Source: Treponema sp. (GTDB taxonomy: Bacteria; Spirochaetota; Spirochaetia; Treponematales; Breznakiellaceae). From it: 54,799 bases of DNA. Position numbers and translations under genes: made by a program. Below the pieces are notes generated by a model that was not told the DNA's origin, did not search any database, and saw only the letters and a list, made by a program, of their open reading frames with translations. Within the stretch, counting starts at the first letter, position 1. Each line of letters opens with the position of its first letter. Positions 31,801 through 40,024 of the stretch are shown here, in pieces. The stretch is taken from the NCBI GenBank assembly GCA_031257195.1, contig JAIRPD010000028.1:1-54799 (forward strand), in the 5' to 3' direction.

Positions 31801-33747
31801 TACAGCTTTACCGAGGATTCCGACGGGAACGGCAGAATAGACCGGATCAGGGCGCAGGCCCCCCTGACCCTGAACGGTGATTTTTCCGGTTTCAGGGTCC
31901 GGGTCCATGGATATGAGGTTAACACGAGCGAGGGCCACAACGGGTTTCAACTGGTCAGCGCGGTTACCACCCAGCCGGGCGATGAGGATTCCTTTTACAT
32001 CTATCTTCATGAACGGTTGAGTCCCGACGGCGGGGATACCCCCCGGTGGGACGTGATCGAAAATACCAGTTTGCGGGACGCGGGCGGGATTTCCCTGATC
32101 GGGGAGCCGGAAACGGACACCGGGGTTGTTACGTTTGACACCGTCCCCCCCCGGATAAACTACGCCCTGACCCTGCCGGAACACCCGGAGACCTACACGC
32201 GTTTCTCCGAGCCGGTGGTTCCCGAGACTCCGGGTACTTTGCCGGCCCTTTCTTTCGCGGGAACGGCGAATTTCCTTTCCGCCGAAGCGGTGGACATCAC
32301 CGCCCGGAAAACCTATACCCATGTCTACAGGGATTTACAGAACAATGAAAGGCGTTTTTCCGTAGACGTTGACCCGGGTAATCTGGGGTATCTGCTGAGG
32401 CTAAGCGCCGTCTGCCCGGTTGACGAATTGGCCGCGCTGCCCCCGCTTTACGGCGGCCCGACGCCCGGCCGGTCCTTTATGGTGAGCGATATGGTAGATC
32501 AGGCCCAGCGGGCCATGGACTGGAGGGACCCGGCGGTGGACCCCCAGGACTACCTTTACTATCCCTCCCCCAAGTACCCGCTGGACTGGAACTATTCCGA
32601 GTACGCCGCCGTGTCGGGGAACGGGCATCTTCGCGGCCGGGGGCTTGCTAATCCCGATTTCAGCGATGACCTCCCGGACGCGGTAAAAGCCGATGGGGTT
32701 ACAACGGTTCCCATCGCCGATGTGTTCCTTCCCCCGTACAAGCTGCTCACCACGGATATGATGAGCGATTTGGCGGACGGCAATCCCGTTAGTCCCGCCG
32801 GTTTCGCGTCGCCTAACGCCGAAACCCGCCGGGTGACGGATCTGCTGATCTCCCGGCCCCCCGCCGGGAGCGGGGATGACGGCTACTTTGTCTGGCCCGT
32901 ATGGGCCCGGCATACCATCCCCGCCAACCCCGCCGTTCAGCCGGGGGATGAGTTCTGGGGTCAGCGGGCCTCCGACACGGACGTTATCTGGCGGTTTGAC
33001 GGCGTGAAATCCCTGGAGGAACGGGACATTACGTTGCAGGCCCGGTTGAACGGCGGGTTGCCGGGCGCCGGCGGCGTGGATTTGTTCTTTGGGTTCAACG
33101 TCCCCGCCCGTTTCCGTACTCCCCCCAGCGCGCCGGGGCGGGGCGGGGGATCCGGCGGCCTCTGGCTGCCTCCTCCCCAGTCTTCCGATTCGCCCCTTTT
33201 TCACGCGGCCCCCGCTTTTCCCGCGGCGTCCCGTTCAATGAACCTGACCTCGCCGGAATTATACAACGCGGCGATCTTCAGAACCGATCCGGGTTTCGCC
33301 GGCGGCGCCAGGATAGACTTCCTCTTCAAGATCAATGGCCTCTCCGGCGCCGATCCCAATCTCTTTGTCGCCCGGCTTGACGCGCCGGTGGGGGTCGTCC
33401 CCCCCGACTGGTACAGAAGGGTACGGCCCTTTAGTTTCGATATTCAAAACGTGGTTACCCAGCGGGGCGGGGTAACGATCCTCAACAACGTGATCAAGGC
33501 CACTACCGGGGAAAACGCCTATATCCGGTACCGGCTTAACAGCGCGGGGCCCGTGACGATCCAGGTTTTTACCCTGGACGGAAACCTGGTCAAGGTGATT
33601 TGGCGGGGCTTTCGGGAGGCCGGGGAGTGGACCGACACCTGGGACGGCAGAAACTCCGGCGGCCGCCCGGTGGCCCGGGGTATGTACTTTGTCCGGGTTG
33701 TGGCGCCGGACATTGACGAGATCAGAAAGATCATGGTGATCAAGTGA
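28861..33747 (+). CDS. Giant exported beta-helix surface protein with FlgD-like Ig domain
   Basis: A 1628-residue protein. A signal peptide occupies residues 1-21. From about 30 to 650 the chain is low in Lys, Arg and Cys and repeats Gly/Thr/Ala-rich strands such as GALTLTPGAGGVLVNGAVSL, the look of a right-handed beta-helix as in filamentous adhesins. A middle region contains FTEDSDGNGRIDRIRAQ (about 980-996), a DxDxNGxxD calcium-loop-like motif. The last ~65 residues (from about 1563) are a FlgD-type Ig domain with GNLVKVIWRGFREAGEW, DGRNSGGRPVARGMYFVRV, a common terminus of large secreted proteins in Gram-negative phyla. It is probably a surface or matrix protein. AAGGA is 13 nt from the ATG, a poor spacing. 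Its stop overlaps the era GTG. Confidence 0.8.
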   Translation: MAKKHWIIAGLLVFFAGAAWGTDYTWNGSVDDDWNEYGNWAAGASPATTGGLQSGDTLTIDVVGNDPSTNVPPNASDFDITALTMTAGTFTLPGGTIGAVTVDGGTLILAGNLTVTGAITVTAAGTLEAGANTVSADGDIIQSGGTITVAGGTLTSTGGDVNQSGGTISGADLTVNAQGGITLGGVNTAITGDVTLDTAGGSGSITFQSAFTPTGALTLTPGAGGVLVNGAVSLSAASISVTGTINGTAAGSDNLTLEATAGDITVSGAVGSGTALGDLTITGANDAAFDGNVTAASFTQAAGTGTTAFNGAQTYAGGFAFTGNGLTVNDAMTVGGTTTVTNGGNFTTGAAGAITSTGAFTQSGTGLTSLSGGITTADQDIVFNGPVELRGGITITSGSGGGDIELRDAVSKTANEDLTLDAGAGNVSLGTAGTASTQVVNDLDITAAALTINGDSGGIGAHVRPGGVMTVNGDTVNNGAITAGPAAAGSAAIVFNGDYTASGTGALTGFANTDIQFGGGVTLGPFTHNDGRTVFTGTASTISAAGTVTMGDVLVETGNTLTLDASLIIEQGNGKTLTLEASAVLDTSAGTWRMGTAGTLANSFAGYDGALTLGVNSKLKCADLHLLGVSSSNKFFVDNAAGPAVISASGDVTIQGVMATNDDFMIDIGSTYVSFTGKPPELVLEMTGNGKTLETGQPIGCLRITNTANVTLNATNVISGVPTLTLRGGLEIVYLSPAQGKFDAGSQNIVVFAGLDGTRDLAAHLPAGSDAVKYSRWEITNAPTPVPPFSSPMTAFVQNPGHSVTFKKESGSPLPVFFEVIGHTAWREFACNEAGAVIQFSRHPDQHVFTEKFSVKGTSGDPITLTRYDAAWPYGYSSSLGPPPSTPGPDPNGLPAYPPPADLKNAAAAEKEKYWNFSVDSGSGFDLDIEDLTVYFSHAYNRRVLIVDGAGIDALPFYRAGPPALGRFNYDWVKPPRRIIYSFTEDSDGNGRIDRIRAQAPLTLNGDFSGFRVRVHGYEVNTSEGHNGFQLVSAVTTQPGDEDSFYIYLHERLSPDGGDTPRWDVIENTSLRDAGGISLIGEPETDTGVVTFDTVPPRINYALTLPEHPETYTRFSEPVVPETPGTLPALSFAGTANFLSAEAVDITARKTYTHVYRDLQNNERRFSVDVDPGNLGYLLRLSAVCPVDELAALPPLYGGPTPGRSFMVSDMVDQAQRAMDWRDPAVDPQDYLYYPSPKYPLDWNYSEYAAVSGNGHLRGRGLANPDFSDDLPDAVKADGVTTVPIADVFLPPYKLLTTDMMSDLADGNPVSPAGFASPNAETRRVTDLLISRPPAGSGDDGYFVWPVWARHTIPANPAVQPGDEFWGQRASDTDVIWRFDGVKSLEERDITLQARLNGGLPGAGGVDLFFGFNVPARFRTPPSAPGRGGGSGGLWLPPPQSSDSPLFHAAPAFPAASRSMNLTSPELYNAAIFRTDPGFAGGARIDFLFKINGLSGADPNLFVARLDAPVGVVPPDWYRRVRPFSFDIQNVVTQRGGVTILNNVIKATTGENAYIRYRLNSAGPVTIQVFTLDGNLVKVIWRGFREAGEWTDTWDGRNSGGRPVARGMYFVRVVAPDIDEIRKIMVIK

Positions 33748-34733
33748 GCGCGCCCCCCGGAAAAACCCCCTCCGGCAAGGCCGCCTTTGTCGCCCTGGTG
33801 GGCCGGCCTTCCGCGGGTAAATCCACCCTGTTGAACCTTCTCTGCGGGGAACAGGTGGCCATTGTCAGCCCCTCGCCCCAGACCACGCGAAACGCCATCC
33901 GGGGCGTCGTTAACCGGGATCGGGGCCAGCTGGTACTGGTGGACACCCCGGGGCTTCACCTGTCCGGGAAAAAGTTTAACCGCCGTCTGACGGAAACGGC
34001 GCTCCGGGCCGCCGGGGAATCGGACCTGATCCTCTATGTGCTGGACGCTTCCCGCCCCCCCGGTCCCGAGGAGGAAGCGATAGCCGCCGGGCTGGCCTCC
34101 CGTTTGGCGGGGACGGGGGGCGGTTCCCTCGCCGCGGCGGTGAACAAAATGGACAGTCCCGCCGCGGACTTCGCCCGGACCGCGGACTTTCTCGCGGGCG
34201 CTTTCCCGGAAAACCCGCTGGACAAAGACCGGATTATCCCCCTGTCGGCGTTGACGGGCGAGGGGGCGGAGGCCCTTCTTTCCGCGCTTTACGATTTGGC
34301 GCCCCCGGGAGAACCCTTGTACCCCGCGGATTGTTACACCGATCAGGAAATAGACTTCCGGATCGCGGAGGTTATCCGGGGGAAGGCCCTGATCCATCTT
34401 CGCCAGGAACTGCCCCACGCGATTTATGTGGAGGTGGCGGACCGGGAATGGCGGCCCCTTTTTGACCCGGGTTCCACCCCCGGTGAAAAGCCCCCTCCCG
34501 GCGCGCCCCCCCGGCGGCGTCTCTGGGTAAGGGCCTTTATTGTCTGTGAGCGGGAATCCCAAAAGGGGATGATCGTGGGCCGGGGAGGGGCGGTGATCAA
34601 GGCCATAGGCGAGGCGGCCCGGAAGGAGATGAACCGGATCTTTGACTGGAAGGTGGATCTGGACCTGCGGGTTAAGACCGGCAAGGACTGGCGGCGGGAC
34701 GACAGGGTTTTGCGAAAACTCCTAGGCCGCTAG
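33744..34733 (+). CDS. era: GTPase Era
   Basis: A 329-residue GTPase that binds the 3' end of 16S rRNA during 30S assembly. G1 is GRPSAGKST (20-28), G3 DTPG near 67, G4 NKMD near 133. The C-terminal KH domain has ESQKGMIVGRGGAVIKAIGE. An extra segment rich in Pro and Gly (about 245-255) interrupts the usual spacing before the KH loop. The GTG start shares GTGA with the preceding stop; the 3' end overlaps thrH by 12 bp. Confidence 0.95.
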   Translation: MSAPPGKTPSGKAAFVALVGRPSAGKSTLLNLLCGEQVAIVSPSPQTTRNAIRGVVNRDRGQLVLVDTPGLHLSGKKFNRRLTETALRAAGESDLILYVLDASRPPGPEEEAIAAGLASRLAGTGGGSLAAAVNKMDSPAADFARTADFLAGAFPENPLDKDRIIPLSALTGEGAEALLSALYDLAPPGEPLYPADCYTDQEIDFRIAEVIRGKALIHLRQELPHAIYVEVADREWRPLFDPGSTPGEKPPPGAPPRRRLWVRAFIVCERESQKGMIVGRGGAVIKAIGEAARKEMNRIFDWKVDLDLRVKTGKDWRRDDRVLRKLLGR

Positions 34734-35327
34734 AAAACGGGAGATCCTGGCCAGAAGATCGTCGTAGGCGTCCAGGCTAAGAATGTCCGGGTACTGTTTC
34801 CGTATGGTTTCGGGGGGCCGGAAGAGGCATCCCTCGGAGGCTTCCCGGATCATGGCGAGGTCGTTAAAGGAATCCCCCGCGGCAAAGACCTGGATGTTGA
34901 GGGAGGCCAGGGCCTTAACGGCTTCCTGTTTGCCGTTTTTCTGCCGAAGCCTGTAGCCGGTGATCGTCCCGTCCCCGGAACATTCCAGGCTGTTGCAGAA
35001 CAGGGTGGGCCAGTCCAGTTTTCGCGTCAGCGGTTTGGCGAATTCCTCAAAGGTGTCGGAAAGGAGGATTAGCTGGGTCCGTTCCCGCAGGGCCCTGGTA
35101 AAATCCACCGCCCCCGGCAGGGGGTCCAGGCCGCCGATCACCCTTTGGATGTCCGGCAGTTTTAGGCCGTTTTTTTCCAGCACGCCCAGCCGGAAGCCCA
35201 TCAGCTTATCGTAGTCCGGCTCGTCCCTGGTGGTCCGCCGTAGTTCAGGGATCCCCACCGCCTCCGAGAAGGCTATCCATATTTCGGGGATCAAAACCCC
35301 CTCAAGATCAAGGCACACCATTTTCAT
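34722..35327 (-). CDS. thrH: Phosphoserine phosphatase / homoserine phosphotransferase ThrH
   Basis: A 201-residue HAD enzyme. Motif I is LDLEGVLIPEIW with nucleophile Asp7 and Glu9 in place of the usual second Asp, which is characteristic of ThrH. Motif II is LLSDTF, motif III the lysine in RQKNGKQEAV, motif IV AGDSFNDLAMI. ThrH can dephosphorylate phosphoserine and transfer the phosphate to homoserine. ATG 35327 fits the family start; TACGCT 6 nt upstream could be a -10 of a leaderless transcript, without a good -35. Confidence 0.9.
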   Translation of the reverse strand: MKMVCLDLEGVLIPEIWIAFSEAVGIPELRRTTRDEPDYDKLMGFRLGVLEKNGLKLPDIQRVIGGLDPLPGAVDFTRALRERTQLILLSDTFEEFAKPLTRKLDWPTLFCNSLECSGDGTITGYRLRQKNGKQEAVKALASLNIQVFAAGDSFNDLAMIREASEGCLFRPPETIRKQYPDILSLDAYDDLLARISRFLAA

Positions 35328-35359
35328 GGAAGAAGCGTACCACGGAAAAGGGAATGCTG

Positions 35360-35365
35360 TATACT
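35360..35365 (+). promoter_or_regulatory. birA -10 box, leaderless arrangement
   Basis: TATACT lies 6 nt before the birA ATG (35372). GAGG directly abuts the ATG and is too close to be a ribosome site. No recognisable -35. Confidence 0.45.
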
Positions 35366-35371
35366 GTGAGG

Positions 35372-36262
35372 ATGAGGACACTCGATCTGAAAAACCCCTT
35401 CAACCTTCCGGTGTATTTTAAGGAAACGGTGGAAAGCACCATGGACGAGGCCCGGACTTTGGCCGCCGCCGGGGCGGGACACGGGACGGTGATTGCCGCG
35501 GACTACCAAACCGCGGGCCGGGGGAGGGGCGGCAGATCCTGGCGGATGGTCCGGGGGGCTGATCTTTCCTTTACGGTTATATTACGGTACGACCGGGACA
35601 TCCCCGAGGCGCTGACCCTGAGGGCGGGCCTTGCCCTTTCCCTGGCGGTTGAGGATTTCGCCCCGGTCCTCCGGGGCGCGGCGCGGGTTAAGTGGCCCAA
35701 CGACCTTATGCTGCTGGGACAGGGCTGGGATCCCCCGGGCCGGAAGGCGGCGGGTATCCTGACGGAAGCTTCCGGCGGCGCGGTGTACCTGGGGATGGGG
35801 ATCAACCTGGCCCGGCGGTCTTTTCCCCCGGAGCTGGCGAAAAAAGCCTGCTCCATCGCCTCGCTGGCCGGCGGGGGGGGGGCGGAAAGCGCCTCTTCGC
35901 CGGAGGGGGCCGCCTCGCCGTCGGAACGGCGCTTCGCCCTGCTGGGGGCCGTCCTGGCCCGCCTTCACGAGGAACTGGAGGCCCCCGCCCCAACGCGTGA
36001 CGGCCCCGCGCGCGGCGTTACTTCCTGGCGGGAAAGGCTGGAAGAGCGGCTCTACCTAAAGGGCCGGATGGCCCGGTTTGTCCCCGGACCACCGGAAGAG
36101 GCGGCCCCGTCCTCTTTGGGTTCCCCTGTTCCTCCCTTAATTGAGGGCCTTGTGGAGGGTATCGGCCCGGGGGGGGAACTCCGTATCAGGCCCGCCGCCG
36201 GGGGTTCAGTGGGGGGGGAGGTTCTGTCCTTTGTTACCGGGGAATTTAAGGTATACGATTAA
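35372..36262 (+). CDS. birA: Biotin-[acetyl-CoA-carboxylase] ligase
   Basis: A 296-residue biotin protein ligase without an N-terminal DNA-binding domain, so it is not a repressor. The biotinyl-AMP loop is QTAGRGRGGRSW (about 51-62), followed by VKWPNDLML and AAGILTEASGGAVYLGMGIN. The insert AGGGGAESASSPEGAASPS (about 168-186) is low-complexity. A C-terminal SH3-like part follows. It would biotinylate carrier proteins such as AccB, which are not in this window. Confidence 0.92.
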   Translation: MRTLDLKNPFNLPVYFKETVESTMDEARTLAAAGAGHGTVIAADYQTAGRGRGGRSWRMVRGADLSFTVILRYDRDIPEALTLRAGLALSLAVEDFAPVLRGAARVKWPNDLMLLGQGWDPPGRKAAGILTEASGGAVYLGMGINLARRSFPPELAKKACSIASLAGGGGAESASSPEGAASPSERRFALLGAVLARLHEELEAPAPTRDGPARGVTSWRERLEERLYLKGRMARFVPGPPEEAAPSSLGSPVPPLIEGLVEGIGPGGELRIRPAAGGSVGGEVLSFVTGEFKVYD

Positions 36263-36277
36263 TCCCGCCTCCGCCCC

Positions 36278-36306
36278 TTGTACCTTAAGCCCCGGTGGGA
36301 TAAAAT
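36278..36306 (+). promoter_or_regulatory. serS promoter, leaderless arrangement
   Basis: TTGTAC (36278-36283), 17 bp, TAAAAT (36301-36306), then 6 nt to the serS ATG. No ribosome site precedes the ATG. Confidence 0.7.
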
Positions 36307-36312
36307 AACAAA

Positions 36313-37590
36313 ATGCTGGATTACCGGTTTATTGTGGACAACCTTGAGGCGGTGAAGCGAAATATCGCCGACCGTTATATGAAGGCCGACGCGGACGCCG
36401 TGGTCCGGCTTTTTTCCCGCCGGGCGGAACTGGTTACGGCGCTGCAGCGTCTTCAACAGCGGCGGAACGCCGTCGCCGGGTCAATGAAGGGTAAGCTGGA
36501 GGCCCCCGCCCGGCAGGCCCTGGTGGAGGAAGGGAAAAAGCTTAAGGAAGACATCGCCGCCGCCGAGGCGGAACTGGCCGGGGTGGAATCGGAACTGGAA
36601 ACCGAGGGGCGGCGGGTTCCCAACATGGCCCATCCCGGCGCTCCCCGGGGCAGGGAGGACAAGGATAACCTGGAGGTTAAGCGGGTAGGGGAGCCGGCGA
36701 AGTTTGACTTTGAGCCCGCCGATCATGTAAAGCTGGGCCAGGACCTGGACATCATAGACTTTGACGCGGCCACCAAAGTATCGGGAACCAAGTTTTACTA
36801 CCTCAAAAACGAGGGGGTTTTCCTGGAGCTGGGGCTGGTCCGCTACGCCCTGGATATTCTGGGGAAGCGGGGTTTTACTCCCTTTATTACCCCCGACGTG
36901 GCCCGGGAAGAGATCCTGGAAGGGATAGGGTTTAATCCCCGGGGGGCGGAGTCCAACATTTACACCCTGGAGGGGGAGGACGCCTGCCTGGTGGGAACCG
37001 CGGAGATCACCCTGGGGGGCTACTACGCCAACACGGTGCTGCCCAAAGACAAGCTTCCCCTGCGCCTGGCGGGGCTTTCCCACTGTTTCCGCCGGGAGGC
37101 GGGGGCGGCGGGGCAGTTCAGCAAGGGCCTCTACCGGGTCCACCAGTTTACCAAGCTGGAGATGTTTGTCTACTGCCTGCCGGAGGAATCCGGCTCATTC
37201 CACGAGGAACTCCGTTCCATCGAGGAGGAAATTTTTTCCGGCCTGGAAATTCCCTTCCGGGTGGTGGATACCTGCACCGGCGACCTGGGGGCCCCGGCCT
37301 ACCGCAAATGGGACCTGGAAGCCTGGATGCCGGGCCGCGACGGCGGCGAGTGGGGGGAGGTAACCTCCACCTCTAACTGTACCGATTACCAGGCCCGGCG
37401 GCTCAACATCAGGTACAAAGACGATGACGGCAAAAACAAATTCCTCCACATGCTTAACGGAACCGCCGTGGCCGTTTCCCGGGGGATCATCGCCATTCTG
37501 GAAAATTTTCAGCGGGCCGACGGCTCGGTGCGCGTCCCCGCCGCCCTGGTTCCCTATTGCGGGTTTGACGTTATTAGGAGGAAAGGATGA
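36313..37590 (+). CDS. serS: Seryl-tRNA synthetase
   Basis: A 425-residue class II synthetase. The N-terminal coiled coil that grips tRNA-Ser is at about 28-105. Motif 2 is HCFRREAGAAG with FSKGLYRVHQFTKLEMF; the serine-site phrase is LVGTAEITLGGYYAN; motif 3 lies in LNGTAVAVSRGIIAILENFQ. Family length is normal. The ATGA overlap with the following lipoprotein gene implies co-transcription. Confidence 0.97.
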   Translation: MLDYRFIVDNLEAVKRNIADRYMKADADAVVRLFSRRAELVTALQRLQQRRNAVAGSMKGKLEAPARQALVEEGKKLKEDIAAAEAELAGVESELETEGRRVPNMAHPGAPRGREDKDNLEVKRVGEPAKFDFEPADHVKLGQDLDIIDFDAATKVSGTKFYYLKNEGVFLELGLVRYALDILGKRGFTPFITPDVAREEILEGIGFNPRGAESNIYTLEGEDACLVGTAEITLGGYYANTVLPKDKLPLRLAGLSHCFRREAGAAGQFSKGLYRVHQFTKLEMFVYCLPEESGSFHEELRSIEEEIFSGLEIPFRVVDTCTGDLGAPAYRKWDLEAWMPGRDGGEWGEVTSTSNCTDYQARRLNIRYKDDDGKNKFLHMLNGTAVAVSRGIIAILENFQRADGSVRVPAALVPYCGFDVIRRKG

Positions 37591-38459
37591 GGTTTTCCTG
37601 GCGGCCGCGGCCGGTTTTGTCCGCGGCGGCGTTGTTCCTGCTGGTTTTGGCCGGCGACGGCTGCCAGTCCCTGGGGGGGCTGGTCAGCGAACCGGTGATC
37701 TCCTTCCACTCGGTGTCCATCACGGGCCTTAGCTTTACCGGCGCGGAACTGCTGGCGAAGGTTAACGTGAAGAACGACAATTCCCTTACCATCCCTTTCC
37801 CCGAACTGGACTGGGAATTCCTCATAACCGGCCGGTCCTTTCTGGCGGGGACGATCAAGAACGATAAAAAAATCGCCGCCCGGAGTACCACGGTGGTGGA
37901 CGTTCCCTTCCGGGTAAACTACGCCGATCTTTACCGGATTATGACCGGTTTGGCGGACGCCGGCGAGGTTCCCTATAAGGTCAATGTGGGGGCCCGCTTT
38001 CCCATTCCCCTTTTGGAGACAAAGACCTTCAAGGCCTCTTTTAGCGGCTCTATCCCCCTGCTTAAAACCCCCGCCCTTTCCTTTGGGGGGGTTACGTTCA
38101 ACACCGTGGGGGTTTCCAAGGTGGAGTTTGTCCTTACCTGGACGGTGGAGAACAAAAACGCCTTTGCCCTTAACCTGGATAAGCTGGATTACCGGTTTTC
38201 CGTAAACGGCGATTCCTGGGCTTCCGGCGCGGCCCCCCCGCGGCTTTCCCTGCCCCCCCGGTCCTCTACCCCCATTCCCATTACGGTAAGCCTTAACACG
38301 GCCTCCATGATTCAGGGAATTTTACGGCTGGCCTTTGACGGAAAACCGGTAAACTATACCTGCGGGGGAGAGGCGGCCCTGAGCCCCCAGGGCTTGAACG
38401 CGGCGGCCCTGCGGCTCCCCTTCAACTACAGCGGGACCACGGTGGTAAAGAAACCTTAA
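37587..38459 (+). CDS. LEA/WHy-domain lipoprotein
   Basis: A 290-residue protein with a lipoprotein-like signal (hydrophobic 12-24, AGDGC with Cys26). Two LEA-type-2/WHy-like halves follow. The first contains LLAKVNVKNDNSLTIPFPEL, the second SKVEFVLTWTVENKNAFALN; both keep the V-x-N-x-N/D-pattern before a strand. WHy domains in other organisms are linked to desiccation or stress tolerance; the role here is unknown. The next gene is a paralogue. Confidence 0.75.
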   Translation: MRFSWRPRPVLSAAALFLLVLAGDGCQSLGGLVSEPVISFHSVSITGLSFTGAELLAKVNVKNDNSLTIPFPELDWEFLITGRSFLAGTIKNDKKIAARSTTVVDVPFRVNYADLYRIMTGLADAGEVPYKVNVGARFPIPLLETKTFKASFSGSIPLLKTPALSFGGVTFNTVGVSKVEFVLTWTVENKNAFALNLDKLDYRFSVNGDSWASGAAPPRLSLPPRSSTPIPITVSLNTASMIQGILRLAFDGKPVNYTCGGEAALSPQGLNAAALRLPFNYSGTTVVKKP

Positions 38460-38468
38460 CGTTATATT

Positions 38469-38496
38469 TTGGCATTACTATTTATCGCTATATATG
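38469..38496 (+). promoter_or_regulatory. Promoter of the second LEA-like gene
   Basis: TTGGCA (38469-38474), 16 bp, TATATG (38491-38496). The best ribosome site, GAGGAGAG (38496-38503), would lie at or upstream of the predicted start, so either transcription begins earlier or another promoter is used. Confidence 0.4.
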
Positions 38497-38508
38497 AGGA
38501 GAGACAAA

Positions 38509-39474
38509 ATGAAAACACTGAGTACCATGACGCGAGACCGGCGGGTTTTCCGGTCCTTGTCCGCGGCGATCTTCGCGGCGCTTCTTTTCCTTGCCCCCGC
38601 GTCGGGTTTTGGACAGGCCGGCGGGGCGGCGGATTTGGCGGTAACGGTCAATTCGGTAACCCTGGGGGATTTGGATTTTTTCAGCGCCGTGGTGCAGGTC
38701 AGCGCCCAGGTGCAGAACACCACCTCCGCCGCCATTCCCTTTCCCGAGTTGATCTGGGAATTCGCCGTGAACGATCAGGTCCTCGCCAGGGTGGTGTCGC
38801 CCCAGGAGACCGGCAAGACCCTGGGCCCCCGGAAAAGCGCGGCGGCGCGGATTCCCATGGCCCTTTCCTTCGCGGAACTGAACAGGAGCATGGGGGCCTC
38901 AACCCTGGACGAAATTCCCTACAAGCTTTACCTTTCGGCCGTGTCGGACGACAAGGCCGGTTCCGCGATGTTTGAGGGAACCCTTCCCCGGCTTAGGCTG
39001 CCGGTTCTTTCTTTTATGGGGATTGTGCCCAACAGCGCCAGGCCAACCGCCCGGACCAGTACCCGGACCGCCCCCGCCTCCAGGGGCGGTTCCACGATTG
39101 TCCTTTCCTTCAATTCCCTGGACGCCTCCAAGGTTGAATTTGTTTTAACCTGGGCGGTGAGTAACGACAACGCCTTTCCCGTAAACCTGGAAAAGCTGCA
39201 CTACTCTTTTTCCGTGAACGACCTGGAGTGGGCCGCGGGCTTTGTCAACCAGAGCCTTACCGTTCCCGCCCACGGGTCCGCCCAGCTTCCCGTGACGATA
39301 ACGATCGCCTCCCATTCCGTCCGGGAGAACATTCTCGCCCTGGCCGCCGCCGGAAGGCCGGTAAACTTTAGCTGCCGGGGAGAGGCCCTCTTGAGTCCCC
39401 AGGGGGGGCTTAAAAAAGCGGCCCCCTGGAAGCGGACCTATGGCTTCGGCGGCGCCGCCCAGTTAAAACGTTAG
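38509..39474 (+). CDS. Exported LEA/WHy-domain protein, paralogue of the preceding gene
   Basis: A 321-residue protein with a signal peptide (hydrophobic about 20-35, cleavage probably after SGFGQA). It repeats the architecture of its neighbour: VQNTTSAAIPFPELIWEFAV in the first half, SKVEFVLTWAVSNDNAFPVN in the second, and a closing GRPVNFSCRGEALLSPQG that matches GKPVNYTCGGEAALSPQG upstream. A Ser/Thr/Arg linker (about 176-200) separates the halves. The pair arose by tandem duplication. It lacks the lipobox Cys, so one copy is membrane-tethered and the other soluble. Confidence 0.75.
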   Translation: MKTLSTMTRDRRVFRSLSAAIFAALLFLAPASGFGQAGGAADLAVTVNSVTLGDLDFFSAVVQVSAQVQNTTSAAIPFPELIWEFAVNDQVLARVVSPQETGKTLGPRKSAAARIPMALSFAELNRSMGASTLDEIPYKLYLSAVSDDKAGSAMFEGTLPRLRLPVLSFMGIVPNSARPTARTSTRTAPASRGGSTIVLSFNSLDASKVEFVLTWAVSNDNAFPVNLEKLHYSFSVNDLEWAAGFVNQSLTVPAHGSAQLPVTITIASHSVRENILALAAAGRPVNFSCRGEALLSPQGGLKKAAPWKRTYGFGGAAQLKR

Positions 39475-39511
39475 CCCCCCGGGATCGCGGCGGCCGGGGC
39501 GGCCCCCTTTC

Positions 39512-39540
39512 TTGACGACGGGGTTTTCGCGGACTATACT
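39512..39540 (+). promoter_or_regulatory. Hemerythrin promoter
   Basis: TTGACG (39512-39517), 17 bp, TATACT (39535-39540). Unlike neighbouring genes this one has a leader of about 18 nt with GGAG 8 nt before the ATG. Confidence 0.75.
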
Positions 39541-39564
39541 GGGGTTAAAGATGGAGAATGTTGT

Positions 39565-40023
39565 ATGAAAGGTGAGGAAGGGGGAGAGCTTCTCATTGTT
39601 GAGTGGGAAGACAAGTACGCCGTTGGGATCCCCCTCATAGACGGGCAGCACAAGGAACTAATCGAGCATACCAATAAGCTGTACCAGGGCTGCATGGTGG
39701 GGGACGAGGAAGCGAAAAAGGCTTACTTTATGAAAGCCGTCAAATCCGTGGTGGATTACGTGAACTACCATTTTTCGGCGGAAGAAAAGATGCTGGAAAA
39801 CATCAAGTACCCCGGACTCGCGGAGCATAAAAAACAGCACGAGTCCTTTGTCAAAAAGCTTCTGGACGACGTGAAGGGCTACGAGGAGGGGTGGAAGTTC
39901 GCCCCCAACAGCTTTGTGCGTTTCCTCAGGGACTGGATCCTTTCCCACATCGCCATGGAGGACACCAAATACGCCCGGTACATCCAGGACCTCAAAAAGA
40001 ACGGGCGTTTAGGCGGCCGTTAA
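39565..40023 (+). CDS. Bacteriohemerythrin
   Basis: A 152-residue four-helix protein with a di-iron oxygen site. Ligands are visible in IDGQHKELIEH (His, Glu), YHFSAEEKML (His, Glu), HKKQHESF (two His) and HIAMEDTKYA (His, Asp). It binds O2 reversibly and may deliver or scavenge oxygen; in an otherwise anaerobic gene set, oxygen sensing or detoxification is likely. Confidence 0.94.
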   Translation: MKGEEGGELLIVEWEDKYAVGIPLIDGQHKELIEHTNKLYQGCMVGDEEAKKAYFMKAVKSVVDYVNYHFSAEEKMLENIKYPGLAEHKKQHESFVKKLLDDVKGYEEGWKFAPNSFVRFLRDWILSHIAMEDTKYARYIQDLKKNGRLGGR

Positions 40024-40024
40024 A

